Source of the DNA: Firmicutes bacterium UBA5774
GTDB lineage: Bacteria; Bacillota; Clostridia; Peptostreptococcales; Anaerovoracaceae
Direction: 5' to 3'
Assembly: GCA_002418625.1 (NCBI GenBank)
Contig: DIEM01000063.1
Coordinates: 11,041-38,109, forward strand
Length of the DNA: 27,069 nt
Shown here: positions 20,006 to 27,069 of the stretch, piece after piece
Layout: each line of letters opens with the position of its first letter
Position numbering within the stretch: the stretch's first letter is position 1
Program-made: the position numbers and the translations under genes
The notes under the pieces: model-generated
Database searches by the model: none
Seen by the model: the letters and a program-made list of their open reading frames with translations, nothing else
Told to the model about the DNA's origin: nothing

Positions 20006-21940
20006 TCAGTTATCGCCGGGCCTGAGCTTGCCGCCCTGGTCTTCAGGATGCGGCTGCTTGCCGCCATTGGTGGGAGGGACCGCGCCGTTTGCCGCGCCTT
20101 CAGGGCCTTGGCCTCCGCCGCCGCCTTTCATGCCTCCCGGGCCGACCGAACCGCCTGTGACGGCGGCACCGGTATCGGATATTTTTATGACAGATGCCGA
20201 GATGGTAACATCCGTAAGGATTGTTGAGCCGGTCACACTGCCGCCTGTATATGATCCATCAGACATGGCACCGCTGTTTGTTCCGCCTGAAGCGATCTTG
20301 TATGTCTGTCCTGTGGCCAGATCCGGTGAACTGAACAAGATGCATTGATATTCCTTTGCAGGAGCGTAGGAGACGATGGGATTTCCATTGCTGTCAAGCA
20401 GCGATGCCAAGGTGCCGGCCGCCTGGACCTGTGTGTAGTAGACAACCAGCGTATTCTGCGATGAACTGTCGGAAGGAGCCTGTGCCATGCCGGAGCTGCC
20501 GGCGATCGCCAGAAGGCCGCCTGTTACCGTGCAAGTTCCGTTGTAGTCCATCGGACCATTGCCGCTGTTTGTCGGACCGCTGACAAGCACTGTTCCGCCC
20601 TCGAAATAAAGCGAGCCGTTCGAGTCGATTCCGTCACCGGTTGCGTCTATCGATATATCGCCGCCCGAGATACGTATGAATAGACTTTCATCGGCGCTGA
20701 AGCTGTTTTCTTTGTGACTATCCTCCCGGGAAGATCCGTCGCTTCCGCCGGCGGCATTGAAACCGTCATCATCGGCCGTGAGATCGATAGTACCGCCGGT
20801 AACAGTGATTGATGCGCCTTCGAGCCCTTCATAGCATTTTTCGATGTCAATGGTTCCGCCGGAGATCGTTACGGCGGAGTCTGCATGGATACCGTCATCT
20901 CTGGAAGCGATAGTGATTTCACCGGAATCGATCCACAGATTTCCATTTGTATGTATCGCGTCATCCGAGGAATCGATGTCAATAACGCCGCCGGCGATCA
21001 GCAGCCCGCTGCCGCTTTTCAGCCCCTTTGCCGATGTGGAAGCATCTTCGTCTGAAGCATCCGAAGCTGTCTTCGCGCTGCCGCCGCCGGTGTTCAAAAC
21101 AAGACTGCCGTCTGTGGCCTGCAGGATCGTTTCCGCCTGAATGGCGTCGTTTCGGGCTGTAATATTGAAACTTCCGCCGTCGATGGATATCCAGCCCCTG
21201 GCTGTGTCCTCGTCATTATTGGACTGTAAGCCATCACCTCCCGCATCGATGGTGAATGCTCCGGACAGGATCGCGATGGAATCCCGGCCGCGAAGCCCGT
21301 CGTTGACCGCTGTGACCGTGATGTCGCCGCCGGTAATCACAAGATCGTCTTTTGAACCGATTCCGTTGTTGTAATTGCCGATCACGGTGAGCGTGCCGGA
21401 GCCGTTGATGGTCAGGTCGTCCTGGCTGAAAATGGCCGCGTCAGGTTCGTCCTCGCCTTCGGCGAGAACATAGGCCTCTCCATCGGAGATGGTATTGGAA
21501 GTACCGTCAGCCAGTGTCAGGATCGTTTTTCCGGCCTGCTTCGCATAGATCGCCGCGTTGTCGGAACAGTTGATTTCACAGCTATCCAGAACGATCCGAA
21601 CGGTATCGTCCTCTGCTGCGTCAATGATGATACGGCCATCGGCAAGGGCCCCGCTGAGGACATAGGTGCCGGCATCTGAGATGGTCACGGCATTTGCTTC
21701 TGAATCGGCTCCATCTCCGGATATGGCGATGCCGCCTTCGTCCAGAACGATATGAGTCGCTGTTTCAGGATCCCAGACGGCGTCAATATCCTGGCTGCTG
21801 TATTCCACATCTATGCCGATCACGCCGGAAGCGTGGGCGGCGGCTTCGGTTCCGCTTTCCGCTGTGCAGCCTGCAAGGCCTGCTGTCGTAAGTATGACCG
21901 CTATGACAAGGGATAGGAATTCAAGTTTTTTTTTCTTCAT
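20006..21940 (-). CDS. Large lipoprotein with 22-residue beta-helix-like repeats (DUF4353-type carbohydrate-binding domain protein)
   Basis: 644 residues from the ATG at 21938-21940, preceded by AGGAGAG; longer frames start inside the upstream gene. Signal peptide with lipobox LAGC, so C25 would carry the lipid anchor and the protein faces outside. From about 60 to 480 it is a Gly/Asp-rich array in which xDG(I/L) turns recur about every 22 residues (near 191, 213, 235, 264, 304, 326, 348, 370, 391 and 435), as expected of a right-handed beta-helix. A further small beta domain (about 495-555) is followed by a Gly/Pro-rich tail (598-644) with no sorting signal. Proteins of this kind are annotated as carbohydrate-binding domain (DUF4353). 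It is last in an operon with VTC-domain and DUF4956 genes, 16 bp after the latter. Confidence 0.85.
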   Translation of the reverse strand: MKKKKLEFLSLVIAVILTTAGLAGCTAESGTEAAAHASGVIGIDVEYSSQDIDAVWDPETATHIVLDEGGIAISGDGADSEANAVTISDAGTYVLSGALADGRIIIDAAEDDTVRIVLDSCEINCSDNAAIYAKQAGKTILTLADGTSNTISDGEAYVLAEGEDEPDAAIFSQDDLTINGSGTLTVIGNYNNGIGSKDDLVITGGDITVTAVNDGLRGRDSIAILSGAFTIDAGGDGLQSNNDEDTARGWISIDGGSFNITARNDAIQAETILQATDGSLVLNTGGGSAKTASDASDEDASTSAKGLKSGSGLLIAGGVIDIDSSDDAIHTNGNLWIDSGEITIASRDDGIHADSAVTISGGTIDIEKCYEGLEGASITVTGGTIDLTADDDGFNAAGGSDGSSREDSHKENSFSADESLFIRISGGDISIDATGDGIDSNGSLYFEGGTVLVSGPTNSGNGPMDYNGTCTVTGGLLAIAGSSGMAQAPSDSSSQNTLVVYYTQVQAAGTLASLLDSNGNPIVSYAPAKEYQCILFSSPDLATGQTYKIASGGTNSGAMSDGSYTGGSVTGSTILTDVTISASVIKISDTGAAVTGGSVGPGGMKGGGGGQGPEGAANGAVPPTNGGKQPHPEDQGGKLRPGDN

Positions 21941-21956
21941 GGTATGCTCTCCTGTC

Positions 21957-22640
21957 TTATAATTCATCACGATAGGCCGAAAGCCGGCCGCAGACGATAT
22001 TAAGATTGCCGTTTCGGCAACGCAGTTCGTCAATAAAATTCTTTTCGATCTCCGGACTTCCAAGGATGATGCGATAACTCAACTCATACAGGCTGCCCAT
22101 ATTGGTCGTCTTGACGCGGATCAGCTCCGAGCCTTTTGTATAACGGGCAAAGAGATCGTCGAAGAGACCCGCATAATCGAGATTTTCCGGAATGGTGATT
22201 TTGAGTTCTTTTTCGATTTTCTTCTGTTCGCCGAAGCTGACGGTATTCAGGAAGAGTGTCATTAGCCCTACGATCACAAGAAAAAGGAATGCCACGCTGA
22301 TATAGCCCATGCCTGTCGCGAGGCCTATGGCCATCGAGAAGAAGATGCTGCCGATATCCTTGGCGCTGCCTGGTATGGAGCGGAAACGCACCAGGCTGAA
22401 AGCGCCCATTACCGCCACACCGGCCCCCAGATTGCCGTTGACGATCATGATGACCAGCTGGACCATGGCAGGCAACAGGGCCAGTGTTACAACGAAATTT
22501 TTACTGTATGCATTTCGATACATATAGATCAGGGCGGATCCGAGCCCGAATGTCAATGAAGCCAGGGTGCATACCAGCAGGTATGCCGGGGAGATGGCGC
22601 TCGCGTTTGAAGCCGCGATGCTGATGATACTGTCAAGCAC
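21957..22640 (-). CDS. DUF4956 family membrane protein
   Basis: 227 residues from a GTG start (22638-22640); GGAGG lies 8 nt upstream, and the longer in-frame ATG lies deep inside the VTC gene. About four membrane helices fall between 15 and 135, with a conserved loop NGNLGAGVAVMGAFSLVRFR at 68-87, the hallmark of DUF4956. A cytoplasmic domain of about 90 residues follows. Function is not established; DUF4956 genes regularly accompany VTC-type polyphosphate polymerase genes, so a membrane channel or anchor for the polymerase is a reasonable inference. The start overlaps the end of the VTC gene by 8 bp, so the two are translationally coupled. Confidence 0.88.
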   Translation of the reverse strand: MLDSIISIAASNASAISPAYLLVCTLASLTFGLGSALIYMYRNAYSKNFVVTLALLPAMVQLVIMIVNGNLGAGVAVMGAFSLVRFRSIPGSAKDIGSIFFSMAIGLATGMGYISVAFLFLVIVGLMTLFLNTVSFGEQKKIEKELKITIPENLDYAGLFDDLFARYTKGSELIRVKTTNMGSLYELSYRIILGSPEIEKNFIDELRCRNGNLNIVCGRLSAYRDEL

Positions 22641-23358
22641 AGATGTTTCCTCCTTTATGGTACATTTGGCCGATAAGATATTCTTTATAGCAGGCGCCGT
22701 ATTTTGAAAATGACGTCGGGAATATGGAGAGTTCATTTAGCATGGCAGACAGCCAGATCGGCATCGAACCCGGGATCTTGATTTCCATCAGAATTTTGTC
22801 CGGATCGAGCAGCGGACGTCCCCAGCTTCCTTTTGAAAGATCGAGCAGGGATTCACGGAACCGGATATTGCGGTCGAAGGTGACACGCAGCTCCGCATCC
22901 TCAATGCCGAACAGGGCCAGTCTGTCATAGGCGATAAAAACCTTGGGGACGGGGTGATAAAGTTCCATGAACCAGTCGATCTCCTTCAATATCTGGCACG
23001 GATCCTTGGGCTTGCGGCCTTGGAGCAGGTAGCGGCCGGATTCTTCCAGCGTCATTTGGATCCTTCTCTTGGAAACTTCCCCCTTGAATTTCTTTTTAAG
23101 CTCCACAAATACGGCATCGCCGGATTTGGGTACGCCATAGCTCCTGACGCGCAGTTTTTCCTTATATACAGGTTTTTCGATCGACGCTCTTATCAGATCG
23201 AAATGATCGGTATCGTAATAGATGTTTGAAATCGTATGCAGCCCGTAGGCGTCGCGGATCAATTTCCCGCTGAGTCCTTGGGACAATTCCTCATACTGCC
23301 TGAGATCGAGCATGTATTTTTTTTCATATCGCTTGAAAACATTTTTATTGGATGACAT
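22633..23358 (-). CDS. VTC-domain protein (polyphosphate polymerase-like)
   Basis: 241 residues from the ATG at 23356-23358; GGAGG lies 8 nt before it, so the 15 upstream in-frame codons are probably untranslated. The VTC domain is a tunnel-shaped fold lined with basic residues. Seen here are FKRYEKKY (8-15), SNIYYDT (44-50), KLRVRSYG (68-75), ELKKKFKGEVSKRR (86-99), the acidic metal-binding MEIK (191-194) and SKYGACY (218-224), which matches the segment holding the catalytic lysine of yeast Vtc4. The yeast enzyme makes polyphosphate from ATP and moves it across the membrane. No membrane helix is present, so it is probably cytoplasmic and attached through its DUF4956 partner. The basic and acidic tunnel residues appear intact, arguing for an active enzyme. 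Confidence 0.9.
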   Translation of the reverse strand: MSSNKNVFKRYEKKYMLDLRQYEELSQGLSGKLIRDAYGLHTISNIYYDTDHFDLIRASIEKPVYKEKLRVRSYGVPKSGDAVFVELKKKFKGEVSKRRIQMTLEESGRYLLQGRKPKDPCQILKEIDWFMELYHPVPKVFIAYDRLALFGIEDAELRVTFDRNIRFRESLLDLSKGSWGRPLLDPDKILMEIKIPGSMPIWLSAMLNELSIFPTSFSKYGACYKEYLIGQMYHKGGNICA

Positions 23359-23398
23359 TGCCGGTACCTCCGTTTGGATTGCGTTATCGTTTGCATTT

Positions 23399-23404
23399 AT
23401 CATA
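23399..23404 (-). promoter_or_regulatory. Candidate -10 box of the VTC operon
   Basis: TATGAT on the minus strand (23399-23404), about 40 bp upstream of the VTC start codon. The -35 position has no good match and lies in the inverted repeat 23418-23451, as expected for an activator-dependent promoter. Confidence 0.45.
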
Positions 23405-23407
23405 AGG

Positions 23408-23455
23408 CCTGAAACTTAAATTAGTCTGAAAGAAGCATTTCAGACTAATTTCAGG
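23408..23455. promoter_or_regulatory. Long inverted repeat with CTGAAA/TTTCAG half-sites in the divergent promoter region
   Basis: AAATTAGTCTGAAA (23418-23431) and TTTCAGACTAATTT (23438-23451) are perfect 14-bp inverted repeats around a 6-bp centre; outer CCTG (23408-23411) and CAGG (23452-23455) also pair. TTTCAG occurs at 23438 and 23449 (11-bp period), and CTGAAA at 23409 and 23426. Tandem half-sites near one DNA turn apart are typical of OmpR-family binding, so this is a likely target of the adjacent response regulator. Confidence 0.65.
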
Positions 23456-23498
23456 TTCCGTGCCTACAATATTCGCAAGGCGCTGAGAGCGGAGATGA

Positions 23499-23527
23499 TT
23501 TAAAAATAACGTCGGCTGTGATATCAT
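23499..23527 (+). promoter_or_regulatory. Possible promoter of the two-component system
   Basis: TTTAAA (23499-23504), a 17-bp spacer and TATCAT (23522-23527), 35 bp upstream of the response regulator start codon. Confidence 0.45.
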
Positions 23528-23561
23528 AAGTAAATGTAATAAATGGAAAGGAAGGGTGCTC

Positions 23562-24239
23562 ATGCGAGTTTTGATCGTTGAAGACGAGGTCCGCCTTGCG
23601 GAGGCGCTGAGGCAGATCATGATCGAAAGCAAATATGCCGCGGATATCGTCCATGACGGCGCCGCCGGTCTGGATTACGCAATGAGCGGCCTTTATGACG
23701 TCGTTGTGCTGGATGTCATGCTACCGAAGAAAAGCGGGTTCGAAGTGGTGCGCGAACTGCGCGCCCGCAGGATCACCGTGCCGGTGCTGCTGCTGACGGC
23801 CAGGGACGAAATAACGGACAAGGTGGCGGGACTGGACTGCGGAGCAGACGATTATATGACAAAGCCTTTCGCGCCCGAAGAACTACTGGCGCGTGTCAGG
23901 GCCCTATCCAGAAGACAGGGCGACGTCGTGCTCGAAGAACTTTCCTATGCGGACCTGACGCTCAATCTGTCCGCGTATAGCCTGAGCAGCGGCACGAAAT
24001 CCGTGCATCTCGGTTATAAGGAATATGAAGTCCTGAAGATCCTCATGTCCAACCCAAGGATGGTAGTGCCCAAGGAAGACATCATCGTCAAGGTCTGGGG
24101 CATGGAATCAGATGCCGAGGACAACAATGTCGAAGCATATATTTCATTCCTGCGCAAGAAATTTTTCTTTCTCGGCTCCAAAGTCAATATAGGGACTGTG
24201 CGAAAAGTCGGGTACCGGCTGGAGGCGGACGAAGCATGA
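23562..24239 (+). CDS. OmpR/PhoB-family response regulator
   Basis: 225 residues from ATG 23562; AAAGGAAGGG at 23547-23556 overlaps the alternative GTG 23556, so the ATG is chosen. The receiver domain (1-120) has the acidic pair in VEDE (7-10), phosphoacceptor D51 (VVLDVMLP) and the late lysine in TKPF (about 104-107). The C-terminal winged helix (about 130-225) includes YKEYEVLKILM and ends in VRKVGYRLE, the usual wing of this family. It is coupled to the histidine kinase by a 4-bp ATGA overlap. It is divergent from the VTC operon, with an inverted repeat of plausible OmpR-type half-sites between, so that operon is a likely target. Confidence 0.95.
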   Translation: MRVLIVEDEVRLAEALRQIMIESKYAADIVHDGAAGLDYAMSGLYDVVVLDVMLPKKSGFEVVRELRARRITVPVLLLTARDEITDKVAGLDCGADDYMTKPFAPEELLARVRALSRRQGDVVLEELSYADLTLNLSAYSLSSGTKSVHLGYKEYEVLKILMSNPRMVVPKEDIIVKVWGMESDAEDNNVEAYISFLRKKFFFLGSKVNIGTVRKVGYRLEADEA

Positions 24240-25468
24240 TAAAAACCCTTAAAAAAAGATTCATACTGGTCAACATGGCGCTGGTAAGCCTGGTACTGGT
24301 CATCGCATTCAGTACGGTGCTGTTTTTCAATTATCAGTGGGTGAAGGGCGAAACGAACGATGTGCTGAGAAGAGCGCTCGATGTCGGCGTTAAAATGGAT
24401 CAGCCGGCTTTCGAGGTAGGACGGGAAAGGCCGGAAAGGTCGGCACCGATGCTGCCGGTCTTTGTTGTCCAGATGGACACGGACGGGAAACTGACATCGG
24501 TGTTCAAAATGGATGTTGAAATTTCTGACACGCTTGCCGCGCAAGTCGCTGAGCGGGCCTTGAATGCCAATGGAAGAGAGGGCGTCCTTTTCGATCTGCA
24601 ATTGCGCTATATGAAGCAGGACTCTCCCTCCGGCATGAACATCGCCTTTGCCGACATGGGCCGTGAAACGGACAGCATGGCCAATCTGCTGATGACCCTG
24701 CTGATCGTTGGCCTGGCAGGGATGGCAGCGTTCTTTCTTATCAGCCTGTTTCTGTCCGGAATGGCGCTTCGGCCAGCTGAAAAGGCGTGGGAGCAGCAGC
24801 GCCGGTTTGTCGCCGACGCCTCACATGAGCTGAAGACACCGCTGACGGTCATCCTGGCCAATATGGACATTTTGCTGTCCCATAAGCAGGAAACCGTCGG
24901 GGAACAATCAAAATGGGTTGAGAATACTCTGACAGAAGCGGAAAGAATGAAAAAACTCGTGGAGGAGCTGCTGTTTTTGGCGAAATCCGATGACGGACGC
25001 ACGCTGCCGCTGAAATCGGACGTCGATTTCAGCGACGCTGTCTGGAGCAGTCTGCTGCCCTTTGAATCCATAGCGTATGAGCACGGCGTCGCGATCAGCA
25101 GCGACATCGCGCCGGGCATCATGGTCAATGGCGATGAGGGCCAGCTGAAACAGCTGGTGGTCATACTGCTTGACAATGCCTGCAAATATGCCGGAGAGCA
25201 TGGCGCCGTCTCGGTAAGGCTCGAGCGCACGCAGGACAACGCCAGCCTTTCGGTGCGCAATACGGGAACACCGATACCGAAAGAGCATCTGAAGCATATA
25301 TTCAAACGCTTTTACAGGGCGGAGAGCTCCAGAGCCCGTGAACAGGGCGGTTATGGGCTGGGGCTTTCCATTGCCAGGGCGGTCGCCGAAAAGCACGGTG
25401 GAAAAATTTTCGTTACAAGCGAAGAAGCAGCAGGCACCGTTTTTACGGTCCGGCTTCCGCTTAAATAA
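24236..25468 (+). CDS. Sensor histidine kinase
   Basis: 410 residues. Two membrane helices (about 12-31 and 152-174) enclose an extracytoplasmic sensor region of about 120 residues with no recognised domain; it has a proline/arginine-rich stretch near 63-75. The phosphoacceptor is H197 in DASHELKTPL (194-203). The ATP-binding domain has an N box with LLDNACKYA, a DTG-like segment replaced by NTGTP, an F box KRFYRAESSRA and a G box GYGLGLSIA. It should autophosphorylate and pass phosphate to the coupled regulator. The stimulus is unknown; genetic linkage to the VTC operon suggests phosphate, polyphosphate or envelope conditions, by inference. Confidence 0.95.
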   Translation: MIKTLKKRFILVNMALVSLVLVIAFSTVLFFNYQWVKGETNDVLRRALDVGVKMDQPAFEVGRERPERSAPMLPVFVVQMDTDGKLTSVFKMDVEISDTLAAQVAERALNANGREGVLFDLQLRYMKQDSPSGMNIAFADMGRETDSMANLLMTLLIVGLAGMAAFFLISLFLSGMALRPAEKAWEQQRRFVADASHELKTPLTVILANMDILLSHKQETVGEQSKWVENTLTEAERMKKLVEELLFLAKSDDGRTLPLKSDVDFSDAVWSSLLPFESIAYEHGVAISSDIAPGIMVNGDEGQLKQLVVILLDNACKYAGEHGAVSVRLERTQDNASLSVRNTGTPIPKEHLKHIFKRFYRAESSRAREQGGYGLGLSIARAVAEKHGGKIFVTSEEAAGTVFTVRLPLK

Positions 25469-25576
25469 ATAATGACACGATTGTCATGAGCGACAGCGCC
25501 ATCGTCATATAAAAGAAGCCGGAACCATGCGAAAATAGCAATGAAATTATTACTTTTCGCACAAGGAGGTTTTACC

Positions 25577-26953
25577 ATGAAGAGCGATTTGGTTCAAAAC
25601 GGCAGCGGACTCGAAAAAGAGCCGCATCTGAAAAGAGTGCTGACGCTGAAATATGTGGTTTTTTTCGGACTGGCATATTTGGCGCCGACAGTCGTGTTCA
25701 ACTACTACGGCATCATTACGGAATCGAGCCGGGGCATGATGGCGCTCGCTTACGCCATAACGACGATCGTCATGTTTTTTACGGCGTACAGCTACGCACA
25801 GATGGTCAAGGCGTTCCCGGTGGCAGGATCGGCATACACTTACGTTCGCAAGGCCATAAATCCGCACCTGGGATTTATGACCGGCTGGGTCATGCTGCTG
25901 GATTATCTTCTGGTTCCGATGATTTGCTATCTGATCGTCGGAATCTACATCAACGACTTTTTCCCTGCGATACCGGTCTGGACGGTCGTTGTCGTCTGTG
26001 CCGCCATTATTGCGGTCATCAATACCATCGGTGTTGAAGTGGCCGGGCGTATCAACATGGTCGTCATTATCGCCCAAGTCGGCTTCACGCTTCTGTTTAT
26101 CGCAGTGATCATCAAATTCGTCATGGGTGGCGGAGGAACAGGAAGCCTGATCGATGCGCACGCGGTTTTCAATGCGCCGGAGTTCTCGCTGTCCGGGATA
26201 TCGGCGGCTTCCGCGATCCTGGCCGTTTGCTTTTTAGGTTTTGACGCTGTCACCACGATGGCTGAGGAAACCAAAAATCCTGAGAAGACCATTGGAAAAG
26301 CGGTCATCATCGTGTGCGTCGGCGCCGGGATCGCATTTGCCGTGATTTCTTATTTTACACAGATCGCCTGGCCGGCAGCCTTTTCCGAGTTCGAGTCCAG
26401 CGATGCGGGCATTTTCGAACTGCTGGACAGGCTGCAGATTTCGTTCATGTCGACGCTTTTCTTCGTCATCGATAATTTCGCAAGTCTGATCTGCGCAATG
26501 GCCGGATTGGCGGCGGTCTCGAGGATCCTTTACGGAATGGGCCGTGACGGCATGCTTCCGAAAAGGTTCTTTGGCTACCTGCATCCAAAATACAAGACGC
26601 CGGTTTTCAATATCATTTTGACTTCACTGATCGCGCTGACGGCAATTTTTTATGCCGACAACCTTATGGGTGCCGCATCTCTGATCAGCTTCGGAGCATT
26701 GACCGGATTCATCATGGTCAATCTATCGGTGATATTCTATTATTACATCAAACTGAACAAGCGGCGCGGGGCGGACATTTTCAGGTATCTTGCAATGCCG
26801 CTGATCGGCGTTGCGGTTTGTGGCTATCTCTGGTTGAGTATGGAGTCTGCGGCAAAGCTGCTGGGCTGCGGATGGCTGCTTATTGGATTCGTGTATACCG
26901 CGGCCACGACAAAATTCTTCAGTGTCATGCCTCCTGAAATGGAATTGGATTAG
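25577..26953 (+). CDS. APC superfamily amino acid permease
   Basis: 458 residues from ATG 25577; AAGGAGGT (25563-25570) lies 6 nt before it, and twelve in-frame upstream codons lack such a site. About twelve membrane helices. The first (GLAYLAPTVVFNYYGIITES) has the broken-helix pattern of APC transporters, and a later block has FLGFDAVTTMAEETKNPEKT, the conserved helix-6 to loop region of amino acid permeases. It imports or exchanges an amino acid or related amine; the substrate is not evident. A probable amidohydrolase gene follows 21 bp downstream, so the pair may take up and degrade one compound. It starts 108 bp after the kinase gene, and I see no terminator between them. Confidence 0.92.
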   Translation: MKSDLVQNGSGLEKEPHLKRVLTLKYVVFFGLAYLAPTVVFNYYGIITESSRGMMALAYAITTIVMFFTAYSYAQMVKAFPVAGSAYTYVRKAINPHLGFMTGWVMLLDYLLVPMICYLIVGIYINDFFPAIPVWTVVVVCAAIIAVINTIGVEVAGRINMVVIIAQVGFTLLFIAVIIKFVMGGGGTGSLIDAHAVFNAPEFSLSGISAASAILAVCFLGFDAVTTMAEETKNPEKTIGKAVIIVCVGAGIAFAVISYFTQIAWPAAFSEFESSDAGIFELLDRLQISFMSTLFFVIDNFASLICAMAGLAAVSRILYGMGRDGMLPKRFFGYLHPKYKTPVFNIILTSLIALTAIFYADNLMGAASLISFGALTGFIMVNLSVIFYYYIKLNKRRGADIFRYLAMPLIGVAVCGYLWLSMESAAKLLGCGWLLIGFVYTAATTKFFSVMPPEMELD

Positions 26954-26974
26954 AAAGAGTGATGGTGGAATAAA

Positions 26975-27069
26975 ATGATAAACGGCAACAATTACGTCCT
27001 GCTGAACATCTCGCTGGTGGACGGCAGAGGAGGATACCCGCAGCCGGACAGCTATATCGAAGTAAGAGA
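26975..27069 (+). CDS. N-terminus of a probable amidohydrolase (partial, runs off the window)
   Basis: Only 31 full codons are present: ATG 26975 with GGTGGA (26964-26969) upstream, beginning MINGNNYVLLNISLVDGRGG and continuing with YPQPDSYIEVR. The LVDGRGG...DSYIEV layout is the usual N-terminal beta-sandwich start of the amidohydrolase superfamily (imidazolonepropionase, dihydroorotase-like and related deacylases). The metal-binding HxH motif would lie beyond the window edge, so the call is tentative. It probably forms an operon with the permease. Confidence 0.5.
   Translation, partial: MINGNNYVLLNISLVDGRGGYPQPDSYIEVR

Noticed and set aside
21941..22063. N-terminal extension of the repeat lipoprotein gene
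   Set aside because: The added residues fall inside the DUF4956 coding region, and the signal peptide and ribosome binding site fit the internal ATG at 21940.
25472..25487. ATGACA-CGAT-TGTCAT dyad after the kinase gene
   Set aside because: Too short for a terminator and not followed by a T-run; an operator for the permease gene is possible but unsupported.
1..27069. CRISPR arrays, tRNA or rRNA genes, insertion sequences, known riboswitches
   Set aside because: I looked for regular direct repeats, cloverleaf-like stretches, transposase motifs and long structured leaders and found none; intergenic gaps are all below 250 bp apart from the methyltransferase remnant region.

Overview
The window is about 27 kb of gene-dense bacterial DNA with strong AGGAGG-type ribosome binding sites and roughly even base composition. 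The gene content points to an anaerobic, low-redox member of the Bacillota, most likely class Clostridia: PerR with rubrerythrin, a FeoA-FeoA-FeoB iron operon with a FeoB-associated Cys-rich peptide, a DhaL-DegV fusion, an OpuC-type betaine transporter, a VTC/DUF4956 pair and a short ArgA-like acetyltransferase. I cannot place it below class. No rRNA, tRNA, CRISPR array, insertion sequence or prophage gene was seen.

Layout. (1) 1-4232, plus strand: end of an osmoprotectant ABC transporter (binding-protein C-terminus and ATPase), a fatty-acid-kinase-like DhaL-DegV fusion, and two membrane proteins (DUF1295, DUF2177), possibly a small lipid-related group. (2) 4253-7786: a DtxR-family repressor facing feoA-feoA-feoB-Cys-rich peptide. 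Four operator-like sites with the same architecture (GTTAG-N6-CTAAC) sit at the repressor, at the feo promoter (two) and inside the operon just before feoB, where a terminator-like hairpin also lies. (3) 7813-11178: rubrerythrin, a DUF454 membrane protein and PerR on the minus strand, a ZIP metal transporter on plus, and an EamA exporter on minus. (4) 11325-14389: a MarR regulator coupled to an unknown membrane protein, a methyltransferase remnant, and a UV endonuclease (UvsE) carrying a C-terminal DUF1722-like domain. (5) 14452-19037: pabA-pabB-pabC, an Ldh2-family dehydrogenase and a PgsA-like enzyme in one tightly packed operon ending in a strong terminator. (6) 19075-19984: a small membrane protein and an acetyltransferase. 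(7) 20006-25468: a minus-strand operon encoding a VTC-type polyphosphate polymerase domain protein, a DUF4956 membrane protein and a large lipoprotein with a 22-residue repeat. It is divergent from an OmpR-type response regulator and histidine kinase, across a region holding a perfect 14-bp inverted repeat. (8) 25577-end: an APC amino-acid permease and the start of a probable amidohydrolase.

How the parts fit. Metal and peroxide homeostasis dominate 4.3-10.3 kb: an iron-type repressor controls iron import, PerR probably controls itself and perhaps its neighbours, and rubrerythrin removes peroxide. Folate precursor (p-aminobenzoate) synthesis dominates 14.4-17.4 kb. The best candidate for an incompletely described system is the VTC / DUF4956 / repeat-lipoprotein operon with its divergent two-component system. 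The layout suggests a membrane polyphosphate-making or -handling machine with an extracellular beta-helix partner, switched by the adjacent sensor. The function of that set is inference.
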